Source: Thermoplasmata archaeon | GTDB taxonomy: Archaea; Thermoplasmatota; Thermoplasmata; Lutacidiplasmatales; UBA184 | DNA: 64,000 nt | Direction: 5' to 3' | Assembly (NCBI GenBank): GCA_027365105.1 | Contig: DAHXNZ010000004.1 | Coordinates: 30,852-94,851 of the forward strand | Part shown: positions 55,208-63,718 of the stretch, piece by piece | Position numbering within the stretch: the first letter of the stretch is position 1 | How the letters are laid out: each line of letters begins with the position of its first letter | Notes under the pieces: generated by a model | What the model was told of the DNA's origin: nothing | The model's database searches: none | What the model saw: the letters and a program-made list of their open reading frames with translations, nothing else | Program-made: the position numbers and the translations under genes

Positions 55208-55717
55208 TCACGAGTCCGGGCCGAAAGGCGGTCCTACCGAGACTTTCTCGGCGGCTCGTTCGAGCTTGTCGAGGCAGTTGTTCCAGCCGGGGACCAGCTG
55301 GTCGTAGACGTGTGGGGCGCCCTTCCGGAGTTCGTCGAGCCTTTCATGGACGACGGAGATGTGAGTCTGTCCATGGGGCTCCGGCCATAGTCGAATCGTG
55401 ACGAGAGTGTCATAGGATTCCCCCTTCTGCGGCTCGGTCCCGACAAACGCCCAGCGGAAGACGAGCTCCTCGGGCGGTTCGATCTTGAGGAACTGTCCCT
55501 CGAACTTTCCAGTGCTCACCCCGTTCCGGGAGTGCCAGACCTCGAGCCGGCCACCGACCCGGGGTTCGGCCAGGACCCGGTCGACCGTAAGATCGTCCGG
55601 CGCTATCCACTGGCGGATGAGGTCCGGATCAAGAAAGGCGCGGAAGACGCGGTGGGGCGAGGCGTGAAGGACTCGGTCGATCCGGAGGACGGTCGCTGGA
55701 CCTTCCGGCCGGTTCAT
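55208..55717 (-). CDS. AHSA1/SRPBCC domain protein
   Basis: A 169-residue START-like protein. The hallmark strand-helix VLRIDRVLHASPHRVFRAFLDPDLIRQWIAPDDLTVDRVLAEPRVGGRLEVWH is followed by KFEGQFLKIEPPEELVFRWAFVG, VTIRLWPEPHGQTHISVVHERL and the last helix GWNNCLDKLER. These are the classic AHSA1 features. Members bind small hydrophobic ligands, and in operons with ArsR-type regulators they often respond to stress. Its start overlaps the stop of the ArsR-like gene by four bases. No specific ligand is known. Confidence 0.92.
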   Translation of the reverse strand: MNRPEGPATVLRIDRVLHASPHRVFRAFLDPDLIRQWIAPDDLTVDRVLAEPRVGGRLEVWHSRNGVSTGKFEGQFLKIEPPEELVFRWAFVGTEPQKGESYDTLVTIRLWPEPHGQTHISVVHERLDELRKGAPHVYDQLVPGWNNCLDKLERAAEKVSVGPPFGPDS

Positions 55718-56043
55718 GGCTTCCTACCCCCCCGGGGCCGTCTCTCTTCGGAGAGGGCTTCGTCCATCCGGTTCAGGCCCTCCTCCCAGAACCGCTCGTA
55801 GTATGAAAGCCACACCGCGGCCTCCCGAAGCCCATGGCCTTGGATGGAGTAGATGTGCTGCCGCCCTGACTTGCGCAGGCTGACCACTCCCGAGTTCAGG
55901 AGCAGGCGTAGCTGCTTCGAGACGGCCGGCTGGGACATCTGGGAGAGCTGAGCGAGTTCGTTCACCGAACGTTCGCCGTGACGAAGGGCATCGAGGAGCC
56001 GTCGACGCGACGGCTCGGCCAGGAGCTGGAAGGTGTCGCTCAC
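55714..56043 (-). CDS. ArsR-family winged-helix regulator
   Basis: I chose the GTG at 56043 because the TATA box GATATATAT is about 25 bases upstream. The 109-residue protein has a full ArsR fold: LLAEPSRRRLLDALRHGERSVNELAQLSQMSQPAVSKQLRLLLNSGVVSLRKSGRQHIYSI. The recognition helix is QPAVSKQLRLL. It lacks the cysteine metal site (CxC) of metal-sensing ArsR proteins, so it should sense something else, probably in partnership with the AHSA1 gene it overlaps. It is divergent from a reductase gene at 56149. Confidence 0.93.
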   Translation of the reverse strand: MSDTFQLLAEPSRRRLLDALRHGERSVNELAQLSQMSQPAVSKQLRLLLNSGVVSLRKSGRQHIYSIQGHGLREAAVWLSYYERFWEEGLNRMDEALSEERRPRGGRKP

Positions 56044-56148
56044 GAAGGTTGTATGCACAAGTGGATATATATCTGCAAATGCATTCGTTGAAGGGTCCGG
56101 GACGTCGTTCCGGTCTCGCGAGTCTCCACAAACTGGGGTGTCCGGAAG

Positions 56149-56742
56149 ATGCGAAGAGTCACTGCGAACGTGTACATGACCCTGGACGGACGTGGCGCTT
56201 TCCCGAAGTATCCGGGTTCGGACCGGCCGACCCGGACCGCGAACGCCCTCTTCCGCCACATGTGGATTGCACGATACGGTGACGTCACCACCGTGGTCAT
56301 GGGCCGACGATCGTTCCTGGGCCATCGGCGAGTCTGGTCCTCGAAGGCTCGGAAACCCAGCGATCCGAAGTTCCGGCACGACTACTCCCGCTACCTCGAC
56401 CACGTCGATAAGGTGTGCCTTTCGCGTCGGCTCAAGTCGCCGGGATGGCCGAACTCCCGAATCATGAAAGGGGACCTGTCCAAGATCGTGGCGGGTCTGC
56501 GGCGAGAAAAGGGAGGGAACATCATGATCGAAGGCGGCCCCCGTCTGATCCAAGAGGTGCTCCGTCGCCGGCTTGCGGACGATTACTGGTTCTTCATCAT
56601 GCCGGTGGTGTACGGCAAGGGTCCTCGGTACTGGGGGGCGATGACCGAACAAAACACCCTCAAACTCCTCGAAGTAAAGCGCGGCGAGGATGGGGAAATC
56701 ATGCTTCATTACGAGGCCGTCCGATCGCTGGGGGTTGAGTGA
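56149..56742 (+). CDS. RibD C-terminal/dihydrofolate reductase-like protein
   Basis: A 197-residue protein of the RibD_C/DHFR fold. It starts RRVTANVYMTLDGRGAFPKYPGSDRP, carries VVMGRRSFLGH, the NADPH loop GGNIMIEGGPRLIQEVLRRRLADDYWFFIMPVVYGKGPRYWG, and ends LKLLEVKRGEDGEIMLHYE. The family reduces pteridine or riboflavin intermediates, or unknown carbonyl compounds. It is not clearly riboflavin-specific. It lies divergently from the ArsR/AHSA1 pair and may be controlled by that regulator, but no shared operator could be shown. Confidence 0.85.
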   Translation: MRRVTANVYMTLDGRGAFPKYPGSDRPTRTANALFRHMWIARYGDVTTVVMGRRSFLGHRRVWSSKARKPSDPKFRHDYSRYLDHVDKVCLSRRLKSPGWPNSRIMKGDLSKIVAGLRREKGGNIMIEGGPRLIQEVLRRRLADDYWFFIMPVVYGKGPRYWGAMTEQNTLKLLEVKRGEDGEIMLHYEAVRSLGVE

Positions 56743-56756
56743 ATCGGGGCCGCTGT

Positions 56757-56772
56757 CCAAGGCCCCCCTTGG
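56757..56772 (+). terminator. Short hairpin after the reductase gene
   Basis: CCAAGG and CCTTGG pair perfectly around a CCCC loop, 14 bases after the stop codon. No T-run follows, so it is at best a weak terminator or mRNA 3' end stabiliser. Confidence 0.25.
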
Positions 56773-57508
56773 GACGGAGTCGGTGTGGGCCGTCGGTGGC
56801 AATCTGTGAGATCCACATGCGCCGGGCCGGGACTCTTGACGACCCGCGACTCACCGATGGGATCGGCGAGTGAGGGACGGTCCTCGGGACCGTGAAGCCT
56901 CGGACCGAGGCTGATGTCCGATGGTTCGCCCACTCCCGGCAGCCCGGGATTCAGCGGGCCGGACCCCCCTTCCCCACACAATCCCCACTTTCGGCAGTCC
57001 TGCGCAATGCGGCTCCGTCCGCTCCCCCTCCCGCAGCGGATCGACGAGCCCGCCGGGGGATGCTCCGCTTCGAAGTTCGTCGAGGAGGATGGGATGATCC
57101 CAACCTCGAAAGACCACCCGGAGTGGGTTCACCGTTGGCCCGGATCGGAGGTCGATCCCTTCACGGGCCGCATCGACCGGGTTCCAAAGTCGGTGGGGTC
57201 CGAGGCCCCGAGGTCGGCGGCTGGTCGCACCCCCGTCTCGGCGCAGCTCGTGACCGGCAATCTGAGGGAGGGCGTCATGGGACCCTGAGTCATTCCGGCA
57301 CGACACTCGAGCATGCGCAGGGCCCAGGTTGGCCGGTCCCGGATCCAGGCGAATCTGCTCGACCGGTTGCGGCTCGCCGGCCGAGAACTGGGCCCCAACG
57401 GTCGAACTCTTCCGAGGAAGTCTGCAGGGAGCTCTTCCGGGAACCGCCCGGCCGGTCGATGCCTCCTGGCGGCGAGTGAGCAGTCGGGGGGGTGGGAGAA
57501 TGGGTCGA
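56773..57508. other. Intergenic region before tRNA-Leu
   Basis: A 730-base stretch with no convincing gene. Plus-strand frames of up to 195 codons (56892-57479) are rich in Pro, Arg and Gly, have no domain and run into the tRNA region. One imperfect inverted repeat, CTCACCGAT...ATCGGCGAG, lies near 56852-56871. I found no other signal. Confidence 0.45.
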
Positions 57509-57591
57509 TGCCGGGGCCAGGATTTGAACCTGGGAACTCCTGCGAGAGCAGATCTTGAGTCTGCCGCCTTTGGCCGCTCGGCCACCCCGGC
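57509..57591 (-). tRNA. tRNA-Leu (anticodon CAA)
   Basis: An 83-base type II tRNA without intron. The acceptor stem GCCGGGG/CCCCGGC, D arm GCCGAGCGGCCAAAGGC, anticodon stem-loop GCAGA-CTCAAGA-TCTGC, long variable arm CTC-GCAG-GAG and T arm CCAGG-TTCAAAT-CCTGG all pair. The discriminator base is A, as expected for leucine. The anticodon CAA reads UUG. CCA is not encoded. A TATA-like GGAATAAGC is 28 bases upstream and overlaps the Rpp21 stop codon. Confidence 0.97.
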
Positions 57592-57617
57592 GTTGCCGTC
57601 CACCTACGGCCGCCCGC

Positions 57618-58052
57618 TTATTCCTCTTCCGGCTCCTCGGATTCGGCCAGCTCTTCGGTCGCCTCCTCCGCCGGGACGACCGCAGTGGAGGGTACCTCGA
57701 GTCCCCTGGGGATACTCCCCGGCGCCGGACCCGTCTGGAGCGGGGTGCGTCGGATGCGGCCGCAGACCAGGCAGGACCGGACTCTGCAGCCTCGACGCAG
57801 TCGGGTCCGGACCGTCCGCCCTTCGACCCAGAGCGAAGAGCAGGATCGACAGTACCGTTCCCGGTAGGCCGGGGCGATACGGACCGTGTAGCGCGTTCCG
57901 ATCCGGCGGGCCAGGCGGACGTAGCGATGGCCCTGCGCAAGGTCTCCGCCGGGGCGACCCTCGGCCTCGGCGAGCACGAAAAGGGCCCCGACTCGCTCCC
58001 GGGCGATTCGAACCATGACCGCGGTTCGCCGGCCCCTGCGACCGCGGTTCAT
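57618..58052 (-). CDS. rnp4: RNase P protein component 4 (Rpp21 homologue)
   Basis: The ATG at 58052 overlaps the stop of the zinc-ribbon gene (ATGA); another ATG is at 58016. The 144-residue protein has the Rpp21 signature: ARERVGALFVLAEAEG helix, then RYVRLARRIGTRYTVRIAPAYRERYCRSCSSLWVEGRTVRTRLRRGCRVRSCLVCGRIRRTPL, with two zinc cysteine pairs. It ends in an acidic tail. Rpp21 (Rnp4) supports the RNase P RNA in tRNA 5' processing. A tRNA gene directly follows. Confidence 0.93.
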   Translation of the reverse strand: MNRGRRGRRTAVMVRIARERVGALFVLAEAEGRPGGDLAQGHRYVRLARRIGTRYTVRIAPAYRERYCRSCSSLWVEGRTVRTRLRRGCRVRSCLVCGRIRRTPLQTGPAPGSIPRGLEVPSTAVVPAEEATEELAESEEPEEE

Positions 58053-58321
58053 GGCGGCTGAGGCTCCTGGCAGACCGGGCAGTAGCGGGCCGGTTCGGCA
58101 ATCCAGTTGTAGCACCGGGGGCAACTTTTGGACCGGGGCGGAGGGGGCGGAGGGGGTAGGGGGGGACTCGATACCAGTTGCGGGGGCGGAGGCAGGGGAG
58201 GCGCCGGCGGCAGTGTGGCCCGGGGCAGCGGGGGGCTGGGCGGCGGGATCGTGAATCCGCACTTGGCGCAGAACAGGGTTCCCTCCGGGGCAAGTTCCCC
58301 ACAGTGGAGACAGACTCCCAT
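58049..58321 (-). CDS. Double zinc-ribbon protein with polyproline linker
   Basis: A 90-residue protein that starts at the ATG at 58321. The first zinc ribbon is CLHCGELAPEGTLFCAKC (residues 4-21), then a proline-rich spacer of about 40 residues, then a second ribbon CPRCYNWIAEPARYCPVC (about 67-84). No transmembrane helix is present. It is translationally coupled to Rpp21. The polyproline stretch is unusual and would need strong EF-P/aIF5A support. Its function is unknown; RNA-related work is plausible from the neighbours. Confidence 0.75.
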   Translation of the reverse strand: MGVCLHCGELAPEGTLFCAKCGFTIPPPSPPLPRATLPPAPPLPPPPQLVSSPPLPPPPPPPRSKSCPRCYNWIAEPARYCPVCQEPQPP

Positions 58322-58332
58322 GCCCAGGCAAA

Positions 58333-58349
58333 CTATATGGCGTATATCA
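58333..58349. promoter_or_regulatory. Divergent TATA pair
   Basis: CTATATGG (58333-58340) lies 28 bases before the GTG at 58364 on the plus strand. GATATACG (58342-58349 read on the minus strand) lies about 24 bases before the ATG at 58321. The two divergent genes thus draw on overlapping promoter elements. Confidence 0.55.
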
Positions 58350-58363
58350 CCGTCCATCCCCCA

Positions 58364-59170
58364 GTGATCCCCCACCGCGTCGCCCTCGCCACCGAGGATC
58401 CTGTCCTCTACATGGAACTCGCGGCGCTGCTGAAGGAGGGGGGCATCCCGGCCGTCAGCGTCCGACCCGGGGAGAGGGTTCCGAGCACCGCGGCAGTCGT
58501 CATCACCTCCCCGGCCGAGGCCCTGGCGATCGAACATCCTCGGGTGGTGGTCGTCCGCGCCGACACCGATCGCCGGGCCCTTTTCGCCGCGATCGTCGAC
58601 GATCCCGACCCGGAGCATGGCCCCGACCGGATCGTGGTGGGGATTGATCCCGGCCCCTGGCCGGGGTTTGCCGTGATCTCCCACCGGGGCTGCCTCGCCC
58701 GGGGCTGCCTCGAGAGCCCCGAGTCGGCAGGAGGGCTCGTGGCCGGACTGCGGGCCGAGTTTCCGGATCGCCCGATTGTCTATCGGGTGGGAACGGGAGA
58801 TCCGGTCGCCCGGAACCGGGTCATCAACGTCCTTCTGGCCGTCGGGGCGACGGTTGAACTCTCCCGGGAGGAAGGCACGACTCCCCGTGGGCGGCGTCGA
58901 CCGAGCGACTCGGAGGCAGCGATGCGCATCGCCCAGCATCCGGGCCGCGGGGTCCGGGGCCGAATCCCCCTGCGGGTAACCCCGGGTGAGGTGGCCAACC
59001 TCCAACGCCGGAGCCGGGAGGGCAGCGGAGGCCGGATCACGATCTCGAAGGAGGCCGCCCGCCGGGTCCTTGAGGGAAAGTGGTCGCTCGCGGAGGCGAT
59101 CTCGGCCAAGCTCCCTCATGGTAGGGCAGGGGCCGAACCGCAGACGCGGAGCCGGCACGAACCGCTTTAA
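58364..59170 (+). CDS. Predicted RNase H-fold (RuvC-like) protein
   Basis: I chose the GTG at 58364 for its TATA spacing; an ATG at 58337 adds nine residues. The 268-residue protein has an N-terminal Rossmann-like part (about residues 1-85). A central block IVVGIDPGPWPGFAVISHRGC follows, typical of the RNase H/RuvC fold first strand with its Asp, and then VVYRVGTGDPVARNRVINVLLAVGATVELSREEGTT. The C-terminal 80 residues are Arg/Lys-rich and helical. A nuclease or nuclease-like role is suggested by the fold, but I cannot point to the full catalytic acidic set. No family name is certain. Confidence 0.65.
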   Translation: MIPHRVALATEDPVLYMELAALLKEGGIPAVSVRPGERVPSTAAVVITSPAEALAIEHPRVVVVRADTDRRALFAAIVDDPDPEHGPDRIVVGIDPGPWPGFAVISHRGCLARGCLESPESAGGLVAGLRAEFPDRPIVYRVGTGDPVARNRVINVLLAVGATVELSREEGTTPRGRRRPSDSEAAMRIAQHPGRGVRGRIPLRVTPGEVANLQRRSREGSGGRITISKEAARRVLEGKWSLAEAISAKLPHGRAGAEPQTRSRHEPL

Positions 59171-59197
59171 CCGCCCCGCTGGTCCCCGGAGCGTACC

Positions 59198-60925
59198 ATG
59201 GCTCTCGATGAGGAGATCCTCCAGCGGCTCCGGCGCCTGGCCCTGGAAAATGCGGTCCGCCATGGAAGCCCTCCCCGGCCCGAGTCGGTGCTCTCCCGGG
59301 CACTCGCCACCGAACCCGGACTCCGGGGCCGGGTGGCGGAGACGGAGGCGGTGATCCGGCAGCTGGTCGGGGAGCTGGGCCAACAGACCCCGGCGGAGTG
59401 GACCAATGCTCTGGACCGCCTGGGCGGAGCCCGTCCCTCGCCCGTCCCGTCGGGGGGAGGATCGACGGGGGACTTCCCGGAGCTCCCCGGCGCCGTGGCC
59501 GGTCGGGTCGTGCTCCGGCTTGCCCCGTTCCCGAGCGGAGCTCTCCACATCGGCAACGGCCGCCTCCTCTACGTCAACGACTACTACCGTCAGCGCTACG
59601 GCGGCCAGCTGTACCTCGTCTTCGACGATACGATCGGTTCCGACGACAAACGGATCGAGCCCGAATTCTTCCAGATGATCCTCGACGACCTCGCGCTCAC
59701 GGGGATCCGACCCGACCGGGTGTTCTACAAGTCGGACCGGGTTCCCCGATTCTACCCGTGGGCCCGCCGGCTGATCGATGCCGGAGCGGCCTACGTCTGC
59801 CGCTGTCCGGCCGAACTCCTGAGGGAGAACCGGCGGGAAGGCCGGGCCTGCCCGGAGCGGGCCCAGAGCATCGACGAGACGGTGGAGCTCTGGGAGCAGA
59901 TGCTCGCGGGCCGGTTCGCCGTCGGCGAGGCGGTGCTCCGATTGAGGACCGATCTCCACGATCCCGATCCGGCGTTCCGGGACCGGGTCCTCTTCCGGCT
60001 CAGTGAATTCGACCACCCGAGGGTCGGACGGAAGTACCGGGTCTGGCCGATGCTTGAGTTCTCTTGGGCCGTGGACGATGTCGAACTGGGGATTACCCAT
60101 GTCCTCCGGGGCAAGGACCTGGTGATCGAGGACCGGATGCAGGAGTACATCTGGAAGGTTCTCGGGGTCCAGGGCCCTCCGTTCCTCCACTGGGGGATGC
60201 TCAGGGTCCGGGAGGCCAAACTCTCCAAGAGCAAATCCTACGCGGAGGTCAAGAGCGGTCAGTTCGACGGGTGGGCCGATCCGCGCACCTGGTCGTTCCG
60301 GTCGCTGGACCGTCGGGGCATCCGGATGGAGGCGGTCCGCAAGTTCGTCCTCGCCTTCGGACTCTCGCTGTCGGACGTCGAGGTACCGGCCGAGACGCTG
60401 TACGCCGAAAACCGGCAGCTCATCGATGCGAGCACCCCACGGCGCGCCTTCGTCGCCCGGCCCCGACCCTTGACCGTCCGCGGATTTCCCCGCGAGCTCA
60501 CCGAGATCCACCTCGCCAACCACCCCGACCGTCCGGAGCTGGGCCGCCGGTCGCTTGAGCTGACCGACACCTTCTACCTCTCCGAGGCCGACCTCACCGC
60601 CCACCCGGGCGAGGAGGTGCGCCTCAAGGACCTTCTCAACCTTCGACTGCCTCCAGAGATCCCGGCCGAGGGCCCCGTCGTGGGGGAGTTCACCGGCCGG
60701 GAGAACCGACGGCTCCCGAGGCTCCAATGGGTCCCTCGGAACGGAGCGGTCCCCGTCGACCTCCTGCAGGTCGACGGATCCCATACGCTCGGGATGGGGG
60801 AGTCCACCCTCACTTCGGCCGAGCCCGGCTCGTCGTTCCAGTTCGAGCGGGTGGGATTTGTCCGACTGGAGTCCGGACGACCCCGCGGCGAGGTACCAAT
60901 CCGGGCGGTTTTTGGCCATCCCTAG
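59198..60925 (+). CDS. gltX: Glutamate-tRNA ligase (archaeal/eukaryotic type)
   Basis: A 575-residue class I synthetase. A helical N-terminal extension (about residues 1-95) is followed by the HIGH motif in FPSGALHIGNGRLLYVNDYY (113-132) and DDTIGSDDKRIEPEFFQMILDDL. The ATP/KMSKS-like loop is REAKLSKSKSYAEVKSG (about 348-364). A beta-barrel anticodon region at the C-terminus marks it as the GlnRS-like archaeal subtype. In archaea it is usually non-discriminating for Glu-tRNA(Gln). The plus-strand element GCTTTAAC lies about 30 bases upstream. Confidence 0.96.
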   Translation: MALDEEILQRLRRLALENAVRHGSPPRPESVLSRALATEPGLRGRVAETEAVIRQLVGELGQQTPAEWTNALDRLGGARPSPVPSGGGSTGDFPELPGAVAGRVVLRLAPFPSGALHIGNGRLLYVNDYYRQRYGGQLYLVFDDTIGSDDKRIEPEFFQMILDDLALTGIRPDRVFYKSDRVPRFYPWARRLIDAGAAYVCRCPAELLRENRREGRACPERAQSIDETVELWEQMLAGRFAVGEAVLRLRTDLHDPDPAFRDRVLFRLSEFDHPRVGRKYRVWPMLEFSWAVDDVELGITHVLRGKDLVIEDRMQEYIWKVLGVQGPPFLHWGMLRVREAKLSKSKSYAEVKSGQFDGWADPRTWSFRSLDRRGIRMEAVRKFVLAFGLSLSDVEVPAETLYAENRQLIDASTPRRAFVARPRPLTVRGFPRELTEIHLANHPDRPELGRRSLELTDTFYLSEADLTAHPGEEVRLKDLLNLRLPPEIPAEGPVVGEFTGRENRRLPRLQWVPRNGAVPVDLLQVDGSHTLGMGESTLTSAEPGSSFQFERVGFVRLESGRPRGEVPIRAVFGHP

Positions 60926-61240
60926 GTGGCTGAACGGTTTCGACCGTCCAAAGGAATCCGTGGGGGCCCGGCCCTGAGTTCGCCTCCGTGGCTCTCGGCA
61001 CCGATGAGCAATTTTCACTCCCCCTGCAACGCGGCGGATGGGCCCGAGAGCTGGAGCCGGATTCTCGGCCTCACCCCCTTCGTTCGGAATTCCGGCCTCC
61101 GTCGGTGGTCAGCGCATTTCCTCGCGAATACGGGAGGCAACCCGGTTTGGGCGGTGAGCAAATCCGGACCCCGCTGCTCCACCGCTTCCGGCGCTTCCGT
61201 CGAGCGGACTGCCGTCCAACGGCCATTTCGCGGCGGCGTC
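60926..61240. other. Intergenic region after gltX
   Basis: This 315-base stretch lies between two convergent genes. I see no gene, RNA or repeat that I could support. Confidence 0.5.
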
Positions 61241-61651
61241 TTAGCGATCGGGGGTTCTCGGGTTGGATGGATGAGCGCTCTCCGCCTCGCGCGCCGCCCA
61301 CCCCAGGATGGGCACCAAAGCACGGCGGAGGGATGTTCCACTAGTGGTAAGGCGGTACTCGGTCCGGGTCGGAACTTCGGCGAACAACTCCCGGGTGACG
61401 AGTCCCAGATGCTGCAGTTCCTTGAGCCTCTCGGCCAGGGCTTTGCTCCCCATTCCCTTGACCGCGTCCCGGAGCTCGCTGAATCGCGAGGTCCGCCGGT
61501 TCCCCAGCACGCCAATCAGGGGGAGGGTCCACTTCTTGCCCAGCACACTCACCACGCCGCCCACCGGGTCGATACAATACTCCCTGTCGTCCACCCGGAT
61601 CATGCAGGCAATCTCCCGGGTGAACACAGTGTCCCGACCTTTCCGAGGCAT
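61241..61651 (-). CDS. HxlR-family transcriptional regulator
   Basis: A 136-residue protein from the ATG at 61651; an internal ATG at 61603 (MIRVDDREYC) is a realistic alternative giving 120 residues. The HxlR core is EYCIDPVGGVVSVLGKKWTLPLIGVLGNRRTSRFSELRDAVKGMGSKALAERLKELQHLGLVTRELFAEVPTRTEYRLTTSG. It is a winged helix with a single cysteine near the N-terminus of the domain, a common redox-sensing feature. It is separated from the mercuric reductase only by the MerT-like remnant and may regulate it, though HxlR proteins are not the usual mercury regulators. Confidence 0.9.
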   Translation of the reverse strand: MPRKGRDTVFTREIACMIRVDDREYCIDPVGGVVSVLGKKWTLPLIGVLGNRRTSRFSELRDAVKGMGSKALAERLKELQHLGLVTRELFAEVPTRTEYRLTTSGTSLRRALVPILGWAAREAESAHPSNPRTPDR

Positions 61652-61765
61652 GGCGGCGACCTCAATCCCCCCGCACCCGAGGCTTCCCGCACCTGAGTCG
61701 GGTCTCTTCGAGTCCGACCCAGCTGCTCGAGGGCGGACCATCGAGCGAGTGCAGCAAGACAGATC

Positions 61766-61984
61766 TCATCCCCGTCCGATCTCGGAGGTGGCGCGCGGGA
61801 GCTTTCGGTGGAGACGGATCGCCCCCATGGTCAGGAGTCGGGCCCGGATACCCGGGGCGATCCAAGACATAGATCCGATGAGCCCGCCGGCGGCTCCGAG
61901 GAGCCCGGTCGCGGGGAGGACAAGCGGGAGCCGGCAGCACGTCGCCCGGAGCAGCGTCGCTAGTACTCCCCGGGATGAGGAGAG
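61766..61984 (-). pseudogene. MerT-like mercury-transport remnant
   Basis: A minus-strand frame without a start codon reads RGVLATLLRATCCRLPLVLPATGLLGAAGGLIGSMSW and ends 60-odd codons later. It resembles the first helix and vicinal-cysteine motif of MerT (ACCLGPLVLxAxGxxGA). MerT brings Hg(II) into the cell for MerA. Only one hydrophobic helix remains and no ATG, GTG or TTG precedes it, so it looks truncated or frameshifted. The flanking DNA (61652-61765 and 61985-62124) holds nothing I can support. The match is short and could be chance, but it sits just downstream of merA, where such a gene would be expected. Confidence 0.35.
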
Positions 61985-62124
61985 CGTGCGGCTCCGTCCC
62001 GGAGAAGGTGCGGTCCTGGGTGCGAAGCACTTCCCAGGCCTTGTTGCCCGGCTGCCTTGGGACCGCTCGGGGACTGGTGTACGAGGTCAGTGGCGTGGCA
62101 GCAAGATCCATCCGACCCCTCCAC

Positions 62125-63540
62125 CTACTCAATGCAACAGCTCATCCGACTCATGTCATGGTGAAACGATTCCGCGGCTATCTTCAGTGCCTCGGAGAAC
62201 GTGGGGAACGTGTGGACCGAATCGATGATATCCTCGACCGTCAGATTCCCGCGGATTGCGTAGGCGGCAGCCTGGACCATGTCGGCCGCGATGGGAGAAA
62301 CGATGTGCACCCCTAGGACCCGCTCAGTTTTCGCGTCCGTGACCATCTTCAGGGCTCCCCGGGTGTCGCCGACGGTGAGCGCCTTGGGGACCCGGGCCAT
62401 GGTAATGACCCGGCAGTCGCAGGAGTAACCGCGTCGGGTGGCCTCGGCCTCTGTGAGGCCCACCGAAGCCACCTGCGGGTTGGTGAACACCGCATGCGGG
62501 ATCCAGTCGTAGCGGATGCTCCTTCTCTGGCGCTTGAGGGCATTGGTCGCGGCGATCGCCCCCTCCTTGGCCGCCACCGTTTCAAGGGCCATGTGACCGG
62601 TCACGTCTCCCGCGGCCCAAACCCCGGGCACGGTGGTCTGGAGGTTCCGATCGGTCCGGATGTATCCCCGCTCATTCAATTCGACCCCGGCCGATTCCAA
62701 CCCCAATTCCGTCGTGTTCGGTACCACCCCCGTGGCCACGAGGACCTCGTCGGCTTCGAGCGGGACCAATGCCTTGCCGTGGTTCAGCTCGCAAACGACG
62801 CGCCCATCGATTCGTTGGATGCGCTGTACCCGGGCATCGATCCGGGTTTTGATCCCCTCGGTCGAGAGACATCGGGCCAACTCCTCGGAGACTTCGGGTT
62901 CCTCCAGGGGTAGGATCCGAGGAGCCGACTCCACAACCGTGACCGCGCTACCGAAGTGGGCATACATCTGCCCGAACTCCATCCCGAGCGAGCCTCCCCC
63001 GAGGACCAGCAACTCCTCGGGTCGATGCTTGCGCTGCATGAGGGTCCGACTGGTCAGGAATCCGGCATCCCGGAGGCCCTCGACCGACGGGACCCTGGGG
63101 GAGGAGCCCGTCGCGATGAGGATGTGCCGGCCCTTCAGCAACCGGCGCCCGGCGCGCACCCTCCTGCCCGGAAGCAAGGTTCCCCGGGCTTCGATGTACT
63201 CGACCTTGCGCTCGTGGAGAACATCCCGATAGTTGAGCCGACGAAGTCGGCGAACCATCCGGTCCTTGTTGGCAATTGCTTCGGGGAAGTCACAGCTCGG
63301 AGACCCCGGAAGATTGCAGGCAAACTGGGGGCTCTGGCGGTAAAAGTACTCGTTCCCGGCCTCCAGGAGGAACTTTGACGGAATGCACCCCACGTTCACA
63401 CAGGTTCCTCCGATGGGGAGGCCGGCGTTGACCATGGCCGACCGGAACCCCAGTTCGTCGGCGCGTATGGCGGCCGCAAAGCCGGCCGCTCCGCCTCCGA
63501 GGATCACCAGGTCGAACTCTTCTCGGAGGGATCGCCGCAT
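62125..63540 (-). CDS. merA: Mercuric reductase (MerA)
   Basis: I chose the ATG at 63540 because CATTAATACG lies about 24 bases upstream. The 471-residue FAD/NAD(P)H enzyme has the Rossmann GGGAAGFAAA, the redox-active disulfide GGTCVNVGCIPSKFLLEAG, the second Rossmann LVLGGGSLGMEFGQMY, the FAD motif GVWAAGDVTG, and the dimerisation domain VASVGLTEAEATRRGY...HTFPTFSEALKIAAE. It ends MSRMSCCIE, the vicinal cysteine pair that hands Hg(II) to the active site. It reduces Hg(II) to volatile Hg(0). The N-terminal NmerA domain is absent. Confidence 0.95.
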   Translation of the reverse strand: MRRSLREEFDLVILGGGAAGFAAAIRADELGFRSAMVNAGLPIGGTCVNVGCIPSKFLLEAGNEYFYRQSPQFACNLPGSPSCDFPEAIANKDRMVRRLRRLNYRDVLHERKVEYIEARGTLLPGRRVRAGRRLLKGRHILIATGSSPRVPSVEGLRDAGFLTSRTLMQRKHRPEELLVLGGGSLGMEFGQMYAHFGSAVTVVESAPRILPLEEPEVSEELARCLSTEGIKTRIDARVQRIQRIDGRVVCELNHGKALVPLEADEVLVATGVVPNTTELGLESAGVELNERGYIRTDRNLQTTVPGVWAAGDVTGHMALETVAAKEGAIAATNALKRQRRSIRYDWIPHAVFTNPQVASVGLTEAEATRRGYSCDCRVITMARVPKALTVGDTRGALKMVTDAKTERVLGVHIVSPIAADMVQAAAYAIRGNLTVEDIIDSVHTFPTFSEALKIAAESFHHDMSRMSCCIE

Positions 63541-63718
63541 GTCGACAATCACCCCCAAAACGTATTAATGTGGACCCAGAGAAACCGAGAGCAGCTTTCG
63601 GATCGGAAACCGCTAGCTCCTCAACCGGCGCGGCCGAATCTCGATCGCACCCGCCGCTTTCCGTTTCGAAACACGCAGGTCATATACGATTTTTGGCCTA
63701 AAGACCCCGAGGGCGGGC

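Noticed and set aside
58049-61018. 989-codon minus-strand frame over gltX and the RNase H-fold gene
   Set aside because: Only its last 90 codons (the zinc-ribbon protein) are real; the rest is antisense shadow.
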